From JAPEKQ01 sp964487295 (GTDB taxonomy: Bacteria > Joyebacterota > Joyebacteria > Joyebacterales > Joyebacteraceae): DNA of 5,216 bases. Of the stretch, positions 1-5,216 are shown piece by piece. A model generated the notes under the pieces. That model did no database searches. It was not told the origin of the DNA and saw only the letters and a list, made by a program, of their open reading frames with translations. Both the position numbers and the translations under genes were made by a program. The stretch lies in assembly GCA_964487295.1 (NCBI GenBank), contig CAZAQL010000148.1, positions 1 through 5,216 on the forward strand, written 5' to 3'. Numbering within the stretch: position 1 is the stretch's first letter; each line of letters opens with the position of its first letter.

Positions 1-202
1 GAGCGTCGTTGTGCTGGCAGCGGAATCCCTGGAAGACCTGGACGGTCCCGTCGTCCATGCGGACCGGGATCGTGAAGTGATACTCCCGCTGCGGCGTGCG
101 CAGAAACGCCCGCGCACCCTCGTCGAGACCGATGAGATCCGCAATGTGGTCGAACTGCGCGCGTGCCATCTCGTACGCATTGTACGCGCCGTTGCCGGCC
201 AT
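1..202 (-). CDS. gdhA: Glutamate dehydrogenase family protein, N-terminal fragment (runs off the window)
   Basis: The minus strand from the ATG at 202 encodes 67 residues before the window ends. The protein starts MAGNGAYNAYEMARAQFDHI and reaches a segment with PVRMDDGTVQVFQGFRCQHN. That is the N-terminal part of hexameric Glu/Leu/Phe/Val dehydrogenases, where a beta strand with P-V-R-M-D-D-G and the F-x-G-(F/Y)-R-x-Q-H-N block precedes the substrate-binding Gly/Lys region. The family catalyses NAD(P)-dependent oxidative deamination of glutamate to 2-oxoglutarate and ammonia, or the reverse, in the cytoplasm. The catalytic lysines and the nucleotide-binding domain lie outside the window, so coenzyme preference and intactness cannot be judged. 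The start is supported by an AGGAGG-type ribosome binding site. The next gene is divergent. The match to glutamate rather than leucine dehydrogenase rests on the QHN block and is likely but not certain. Confidence 0.85.
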   Translation of the reverse strand, partial: MAGNGAYNAYEMARAQFDHIADLIGLDEGARAFLRTPQREYHFTIPVRMDDGTVQVFQGFRCQHNDA

Positions 203-206
203 GCTG

Positions 207-215
207 CCCCTCCTT
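207..215 (-). promoter_or_regulatory. Ribosome binding site of the glutamate dehydrogenase gene
   Basis: On the minus strand AAGGAGGGG precedes the ATG at 202, with only a few bases between the GGAGG core and the start. This near-perfect anti-Shine-Dalgarno match decides the start codon. Confidence 0.8.
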
Positions 216-338
216 GAAGGTGGGCTCCGACCTGGCGTCACGACCCCTCCGTCGCGCGCTCCGGAGCCCCGGTATCCCGCCCGTAGATCTGGGTGAAAGA
301 CAAGTGCAAGCCCACGAGAATCCGCAGGCCAACATACA

Positions 339-367
339 AGTCTAGACCCGCTCCGAAGCGAGTGCAA
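339..367 (-). promoter_or_regulatory. Weak candidate promoter for the glutamate dehydrogenase gene
   Basis: On the minus strand TTGCAC (367-362) is followed after 17 bases by TAGACT (344-339). The spacing is ideal and the -10 matches 4 of 6 consensus positions, but the -35 matches only 3 of 6. If real, transcription would start near 332 and leave a leader of about 130 bases. The -10 overlaps the 8-bp palindrome GTCTAGAC (340-347). This is a best guess in a region without a clear alternative. Confidence 0.25.
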
Positions 368-424
368 TCATTCGTCGCCGTCTGTTTGCCGAGCCGTGCT
401 CATGGACCGGCGGTCTTGTGCCGA

Positions 425-456
425 GGCGCCTGAGGACCGCGGCGCCTGAGGACCGC
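425..456. repeat. Perfect 16-bp tandem duplication
   Basis: GGCGCCTGAGGACCGC occurs twice head to tail (425-440 and 441-456) with no mismatch. It lies 20 bp upstream of the -35 box of the sulfatase-family gene. Perfect identity suggests a recent slippage duplication. A doubled regulator site is possible, but the unit has no obvious internal dyad beyond GGCGCC. Confidence 0.85.
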
Positions 457-475
457 AGGTCACGGCGTCGCGGTG

Positions 476-505
476 TTGACCGACGGACACCGGGAGTGCT
501 ATCGA
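476..505 (+). promoter_or_regulatory. Housekeeping-type promoter of the sulfatase-family gene (extended -10)
   Basis: TTGACC (476-481) and TATCGA (500-505) are separated by 18 bases, and TGC directly precedes the -10 hexamer, giving an extended -10 element. Transcription would begin near 512, leaving a leader of roughly 20 bases that contains the ribosome binding site. The position fits the ATG at 535 and argues against the longer frame opening at 418. This is inferred from consensus matching only. Confidence 0.5.
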
Positions 506-523
506 TTGAGTTCCACCAGCCAC

Positions 524-530
524 AGGAGGG
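524..530 (+). promoter_or_regulatory. Ribosome binding site that sets the sulfatase-family start
   Basis: AGGAGGG sits four bases upstream of the ATG at 535. No comparable site precedes the in-frame upstream start at 418. The residues after 535 form a proper signal peptide, whereas the 39 upstream residues are Arg-rich and unlike a secretion signal. Confidence 0.8.
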
Positions 531-534
531 AGAA

Positions 535-1932
535 ATGCGGAGATCCCGCAGAGTCGTCATCGGCGCGCTGTGCGCGTCGGCGCTGCTTCTGCTTGCCGCG
601 TCCTGCGCGCGGCAGGAGCGCCCTGGTCCCAACATCGTCATCGTCGTTCTCGACACCGTGCGTCTCGACCGCACGGGTGTCGCGGGGGGAGCGAGCGTGA
701 CGCCTGATCTGGATGCACTCGGCAGGGAGGGGACGGTCTTCACGAGGGCCTGGGCGAACGGTCCGTGGACGGTGCCTTCGCACGCCTCGATCTTCTCCGG
801 GATGCTGCCCTCGTCTCACCGCTGCACGGGGCGGCAGTTCGCATTCGTCCCGGGCGAGCCGACGTTCGCAGAGCTCCTGTCGGGCCGCGGATACGAGACG
901 GCGGCGTTCTTCTCGAACCCGTGGTTGTCTGACAGGCTGACGGGGATGCTGGAGGGATTCGATGTCCGGTACTCGGAGACCGGCCCCGGAGCGCAGATCC
1001 TCAACGAGGCCGATCAGGGCGGCGCGCGCACGCTGGCGAACGCGGCCGCTTGGCTGCGTGAGCGAGAGGACGATCGCCCGTTCGTGATGTTCGTCAACCT
1101 CCTCGAGGCGCACCTGCCGTACGACCCGCCGGAGGACTACCGAGCCCAGTTCCTCGCCGACGCGCCGCGGGGCCACGTCGTGTCGACGACCTGGGCGCAG
1201 CGCGTGAACGCGCGCGTCGAGGAACCCACACTCGAGGAGCTCGAACTCGCGTCGCGTTTCTACGACGGCGACACGAACCTTTCCGACCGGTATCTCGGCG
1301 AGCTGCTTGGCGTTCTGAGGGAGAGCGGGTACTACGACGATGCGGTCATCATCGTGACGTCGGATCACGGTGAGAACCTGGGCGACCACGGGTACATGGA
1401 CCACCAGTTCGGCGTGTTCGAGACGCTCATCGAGGTGCCGCTGGTCGTGAGGTCGCCGGACCTTCTCCATCCGGGACGACGCGACGATCCGGTGATGCTG
1501 ACCGACATCTACGACACGGTACTCGACCTCGGAAGCGTCGTTGAGCGTCCCGAGACGCCGCACAGCCGCTCGCTTCTCGACGGCCCCTTCGAACAGGATC
1601 GCCCGCAGATCGCCGAGTACACTGGAGCGAACCACGAGCTTCTGAGCTACATGGCCAGCCTGAACCCGTCGCTCGACCTCGCGCCGTACAGGACCGCGTT
1701 CGCAAAGGTGCGCGTCGGGGACCGCGAGCTCACCGTTGGGAGCGATGGCTCGCTCGAGCTGTTCGATCTCTCGGTGGATCCGGAGCGGACGAACGACCTG
1801 GCTGGAGCCGAACCGGAGGGCGTGGCCCGCCTGCGGTCGCTGCTTCCGGCCGGGGAGTGGGGTGAACCGGTCGACGCCGTGATCGATCCGGCGACCCGTG
1901 ACCAGCTCCGGTCACTCGGCTACGTCGAGTAG
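535..1932 (+). CDS. Sulfatase-like hydrolase/transferase, exported and probably lipid-anchored; Thr at the nucleophile position
   Basis: The gene encodes 465 residues of the sulfatase branch (Pfam sulfatase fold) of the alkaline phosphatase superfamily. Residues 1-24 form an export signal: SRR at 4-6, a hydrophobic core, then LAASC with Cys24 as candidate lipidation site. The metal-binding strand is NIVIVVLDTVRLD (Asp40). The nucleophile loop reads PWTVPSHAS (77-85), so Thr79 stands where classical sulfatases have Cys or Ser of C/S-x-P-S-R, and His83 replaces the Arg. EAHLPYDPP (His193), TSDHGENLGDHG (Asp277, His278) and DHQFG (His290) supply the other expected metal and substrate positions. 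The C-terminal strand region and the closing QLRSLGYVE are typical of the full-length family, so the gene looks intact. Without the Cys/Ser, formylglycine maturation is not expected. The protein may be a phosphatase or phosphoglycerol-transferase-like enzyme rather than an arylsulfatase. The substrate is unknown. It converges with the downstream kinase gene, with no terminator visible between them. Confidence 0.9.
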   Translation: MRRSRRVVIGALCASALLLLAASCARQERPGPNIVIVVLDTVRLDRTGVAGGASVTPDLDALGREGTVFTRAWANGPWTVPSHASIFSGMLPSSHRCTGRQFAFVPGEPTFAELLSGRGYETAAFFSNPWLSDRLTGMLEGFDVRYSETGPGAQILNEADQGGARTLANAAAWLREREDDRPFVMFVNLLEAHLPYDPPEDYRAQFLADAPRGHVVSTTWAQRVNARVEEPTLEELELASRFYDGDTNLSDRYLGELLGVLRESGYYDDAVIIVTSDHGENLGDHGYMDHQFGVFETLIEVPLVVRSPDLLHPGRRDDPVMLTDIYDTVLDLGSVVERPETPHSRSLLDGPFEQDRPQIAEYTGANHELLSYMASLNPSLDLAPYRTAFAKVRVGDRELTVGSDGSLELFDLSVDPERTNDLAGAEPEGVARLRSLLPAGEWGEPVDAVIDPATRDQLRSLGYVE

Positions 1933-1955
1933 CCCGGGGGCGCTTCGGCGGACGC

Positions 1956-4133
<2,178 letters not shown>

Positions 4134-4137
4134 CGAG

Positions 4138-4144
4138 CTCCTCC
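4138..4144 (-). promoter_or_regulatory. Ribosome binding site of the hybrid kinase
   Basis: On the minus strand GGAGGAG ends four bases before the ATG at 4133, with the GGAGG core six bases away. It supports this start over the in-frame ATG at 4217. A second in-frame ATG at 4127 is possible but less well spaced. Confidence 0.8.
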
Positions 4145-4179
4145 ATATCGTGACGCGTGGACGATTCGCCTTCGGTGGT

Positions 4180-4234
4180 GATAAGCAAGCTGCGTGCCAG
4201 CCGCTATAGCACACCATCGTGCGATTTGCTTATC
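4180..4234. repeat. 9-bp inverted repeat overlapping the -12 element
   Basis: GATAAGCAA (4180-4188) and TTGCTTATC (4226-4234) are perfect inverted copies separated by 37 bases. An 8-bp palindrome GCTATAGC (4203-4210) lies almost exactly at the centre. The left arm covers the -12 part of the kinase promoter. The right arm has a -12-like TTGCT on the plus strand but no -24 GG at the required distance, so it is not a second sigma-54 promoter. It may be an operator pair or chance: an arm pair of this length is expected about once or twice in a window this size. Confidence 0.45.
4184..4200 (-). promoter_or_regulatory. Sigma-54 (RpoN) promoter of the hybrid kinase
   Basis: The minus strand reads CTGGCACGCAGCTTGCT. 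This matches the sigma-54 core TGGCACG-N4-TTGCW at every defined position, with the -24 GG at 4198-4197, exactly ten bases, and the -12 GC at 4186-4185. Transcription should start near 4174, giving a leader of about 40 bases that carries the ribosome site. Sigma-54 promoters need an ATP-driven NtrC-type activator bound upstream; none is encoded in the window. The match is exact and correctly placed and oriented, but it is still a sequence prediction. Confidence 0.8.
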
Positions 4235-4247
4235 TTGGAAGTTATTT

Positions 4248-4264
4248 CCTCATCCGGGATGAGG
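4248..4264. promoter_or_regulatory. 17-bp perfect palindrome, candidate activator (enhancer) site
   Basis: CCTCATCCGGGATGAGG is perfectly symmetric, with 8-bp arms around one central base. Its centre is about 82 bp upstream of the predicted sigma-54 start of the kinase gene. That is within the range where NtrC-type enhancer-binding dimers bind, and 17 bp is a usual dyad size for such proteins. It could equally be an operator for the divergent gene to the right. The cognate regulator is unknown. Confidence 0.45.
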
Positions 4265-4284
4265 CACAGCTGGTGGGCCGACGC

Positions 4285-4314
4285 TTGACCACCTCGGCCG
4301 TGGACGGGTACCGT
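4285..4314 (+). promoter_or_regulatory. Weak candidate promoter of the Cys-rich hypothetical gene
   Basis: TTGACC (4285-4290) and TACCGT (4309-4314) are 18 bases apart, the same -35 hexamer and spacing seen upstream of the sulfatase-family gene. The -10 is poor (3 of 6). A 6-bp inverted repeat, GTGCCG (4313-4318) with CGGCAC (4324-4329), overlaps its end and could be an operator or a small leader hairpin. Overlapping bases from 4274 also resemble a sigma-54 site, but the -12 GC is missing. Confidence 0.3.
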
Positions 4315-4392
4315 GCCGCTGCCCGGCACCGGAGGGAGGCTCGCGGCATCGGAATTGCATGAGAGAGGTATCGACGAAGCGGACCCGACGGC

Positions 4393-4397
4393 AGGAG
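4393..4397 (+). promoter_or_regulatory. Ribosome binding site deciding the start at 4404
   Basis: AGGAG lies six bases before the ATG at 4404. The earlier in-frame ATG at 4359 has purine-rich sequence only about 20 bases upstream (4331-4339), which is too far, so the shorter protein is preferred. Confidence 0.6.
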
Positions 4398-4403
4398 AGA
4401 TGT

Positions 4404-5066
4404 ATGGGCGGAGGCCCCTGGCAGACCACATCATCGCAGTTCCCGGAGGGGACCGAGGTACCGCACGCCCTCGATCAGGCGACCCTCGAACTCTGTCAGC
4501 TCAGGTGGATCGACGATGCGGTCAGTGAGCTGAACGTGTACGAGCGGCTGACGCGGTACATCAACGCGAAGCGGCTCGGTCTCATGCGACGACTCCGCGC
4601 GGCGCTCTCGCGGTTCACTCCGGTCGAGAGACACCCGTACGGGGGCCGGGACAACTGGGCCGGTCAGGACGACGGGACCGAGCAACCCGTGCCGCCCCGC
4701 AGGCGCGTTGCGAGAGGTCTTCGCGCGGGCGACCTGGTCGAGGTCCGCTCGATAGAGGAGATCGAGGCCACGCTCGACAAGAACGGCAAGACCGGGGGGC
4801 TCATGTTCTTGCGGCCGATGGGGGACTACTGCGGCAGACGGCTCAGAGTGCTCAAGCCTGTACGCAGGATCCTCGACGAGCATGATCACGTGATGCGTAA
4901 GATCGCGCGAACGGTCGTGCTCGAGGGGGGCATCTGTCACGGACGCGGGGTCTATGGACGTGAGGGGTGCGACCGCTGCTGCTTCTTCTTCTGGAAGGAG
5001 GACTGGCTCCGGAAGGTGGAGGAGCAGACCGGCGTGGGCGAGGCCAGAGTGGAGCCCGGCCGCTGA
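4404..5066 (+). CDS. Conserved hypothetical protein with Cys-rich C-terminal block, function unknown
   Basis: The gene encodes 220 residues, or 235 if translated from 4359. There is no signal peptide or membrane helix, so it is probably cytoplasmic. The N-terminal half (about 22-70) is probably helical and charged, followed by a Pro/Arg-rich linker (about 72-105). A compact domain starts at GDLVEVRSIEEIEATLDKNG (109-128), an opening like small beta-barrel folds. It continues through MGDYCGRRLRVLKPVRRI (139-156) to LEGGICHGRGVYGREGCDRC (173-192), CFFFWKEDWLRKV (193-205). Cys143, Cys178, Cys189 and Cys193 (with Cys192) plus His179 look like a metal or iron-sulfur ligand set. From memory, the pattern YCGRRxRV...LEGxxC...GCxxxCxxFWKExWL recurs in uncharacterised bacterial proteins, some near polysaccharide or natural-product clusters; I cannot name a family or function. 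The gene is divergent from the kinase. Its last 11 codons and stop lie in a 47-bp tandem repeat, so the C-terminal tail after about residue 209 may be a later alteration. Confidence 0.8.
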   Translation: MGGGPWQTTSSQFPEGTEVPHALDQATLELCQLRWIDDAVSELNVYERLTRYINAKRLGLMRRLRAALSRFTPVERHPYGGRDNWAGQDDGTEQPVPPRRRVARGLRAGDLVEVRSIEEIEATLDKNGKTGGLMFLRPMGDYCGRRLRVLKPVRRILDEHDHVMRKIARTVVLEGGICHGRGVYGREGCDRCCFFFWKEDWLRKVEEQTGVGEARVEPGR

Positions 5067-5134
5067 ACGACCAGCCCGGCGCGGGCGAGGCCAGAGTGGA
5101 GCCCGACTGCTGAACGACCAGCCCGGTGTGGGCG
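5031..5134. repeat. 47-bp tandem repeat, about 2.2 units, spanning the stop codon of the Cys-rich gene
   Basis: Units at 5031-5077 and 5078-5124 differ at 3 of 47 bases, and a third partial unit (5125-5134) begins before the match ends. The first unit encodes the last 11 residues (GVGEARVEPGR) and stop of the hypothetical gene plus 11 bases. The second, untranslated, unit would read GAGEARVEPDC and stop at the equivalent place, and the partial third would read GVGA and stop. Each unit junction has a small GCCCG/CGGGC hairpin (5074-5086 and, with one wobble, 5121-5133). Period 47 is not a multiple of three. There are no CRISPR-like spacers. Confidence 0.9.
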
Positions 5135-5179
5135 CGTGAGTCAGCGGCGCCGCGTGACGCGAAGCGATGGATCGAGAGA

Positions 5180-5208
5180 GAGGGCGGCCCGCCGAGCGGG
5201 CCGCCCTC
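5180..5208 (+). terminator. Strong GC hairpin, probable transcription terminator
   Basis: Arms 5180-5192 and 5196-5208 form a perfect 13-bp stem (GAGGGCGGCCCGC with its complement) around the 3-base loop CGA. The following bases, CTGCTTCT, are pyrimidine-rich but not a pure T tract. On the opposite strand the tail is CTCTCTCTC, so it could also stop a convergent gene to the right. It is 114 bases after the stop of the Cys-rich gene and is the only strong hairpin downstream of it. Confidence 0.65.
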
Positions 5209-5216
5209 CTGCTTCT

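Larger units (their letters stand above)
203..534. other. Divergent intergenic region between the glutamate dehydrogenase and sulfatase-family genes
   Basis: This 332-base stretch holds no gene that I can support. It contains the two start-proximal ribosome binding sites, a good promoter for the rightward gene (476-505), a weak one for the leftward gene (339-367), and a 16-bp tandem duplication (425-456). Short palindromes are GCTCCGGAGC at 258-267, GTCTAGAC at 340-347 and the small hairpin CGCTCCGAAGCG at 349-360. An open frame in phase with the sulfatase gene extends back to 418, but the promoter lies inside it, so it is unlikely to be translated. Confidence 0.6.

Noticed and set aside
258..267. 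GCTCCGGAGC palindrome as an operator for the glutamate dehydrogenase gene
   Set aside because: It is short and GC-only, with no confident promoter around it, so I list it only in the intergenic description.
418..534. 39-residue N-terminal extension of the sulfatase-family protein
   Set aside because: It has no ribosome site, it would contain the promoter and the 16-bp repeat, and it would bury the signal peptide.
499..1635. 378-codon open frame on the minus strand opposite the sulfatase-family gene
   Set aside because: It has the same codon-register mirror effect. The product is Arg/Val-rich with no family signature, while the plus strand has a complete conserved protein.
1933..1955. Bidirectional terminator between the convergent sulfatase and kinase genes
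   Set aside because: The 23-base gap holds only the short CCCGGG dyad and no stable stem with a T tract.
4134..4217. 28-residue N-terminal extension of the kinase from the ATG at 4217
   Set aside because: The sigma-54 promoter at 4184-4200 lies inside it, and the ATG at 4133 has a strong ribosome site.
4359..4403. 15-residue extension of the Cys-rich protein from the ATG at 4359
   Set aside because: No well-spaced ribosome site precedes 4359, whereas AGGAG precedes 4404. It is not fully excluded.
5031..5134. CRISPR-like array
   Set aside because: The units are directly adjacent with no unique spacers, and the first unit is part of a coding region.
5144..5153. GCGGCGCCGC palindrome between the 47-bp repeat and the terminator
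   Set aside because: Ten-base GC-only dyads are expected by chance in sequence this GC-rich, and nothing nearby gives it a role.

Overview
This is a high-GC bacterial chromosomal window of ordinary metabolic and regulatory character. It carries three complete protein genes and the 5' end of a fourth. The lipoprotein-type signal on the sulfatase-family protein and the sigma-54/NtrB-type signalling suggest a diderm (Gram-negative-type) bacterium. The protein styles would suit a deltaproteobacterial, Gemmatimonadota-like or candidate-phylum lineage, but nothing here fixes the taxon. I see no rRNA, tRNA, CRISPR array, phage gene, transposase or recognisable defence system.

Layout from left to right. 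(1) Positions 1-202, minus strand: the N-terminal 67 codons of a glutamate dehydrogenase-family enzyme, cut by the window edge. (2) Positions 203-534: a 332-base divergent intergenic region with a good extended -10 promoter for the rightward gene, a weak candidate promoter for the leftward gene and a perfect 16-bp tandem duplication. (3) Positions 535-1932, plus strand: a secreted, probably lipid-anchored sulfatase/alkaline-phosphatase-superfamily protein with Thr where sulfatases carry the formylglycine Cys/Ser. (4) Positions 1956-4133, minus strand and convergent with the sulfatase (23 bp between stops): a membrane hybrid sensor histidine kinase, 2TM-GAF-PAS-HisKA-HATPase-REC. (5) Positions 4134-4403: a second divergent intergenic region. 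It holds a textbook sigma-54 promoter for the kinase, a perfect 17-bp palindrome about 80 bp upstream of the predicted transcription start where an enhancer-binding protein could bind, and a weak housekeeping-type promoter for the rightward gene. (6) Positions 4404-5066, plus strand: an uncharacterised 220-residue protein with a conserved-looking Cys-rich C-terminal block. Its last 11 codons and stop lie in the first unit of a 47-bp tandem repeat (5031-5134), and a strong hairpin follows at 5180-5208.

The genes do not form an obvious operon: their orientations alternate (-, +, -, +), so each is probably its own transcription unit. The most informative regulatory reading is that the kinase is transcribed by sigma-54 RNA polymerase and therefore needs an NtrC-type activator, which is not encoded in this window. 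The sigma-54 site also decides the kinase start codon, because the longest open frame begins upstream of that promoter. The least understood items are the Cys-rich protein and the repeat that overlaps its 3' end.
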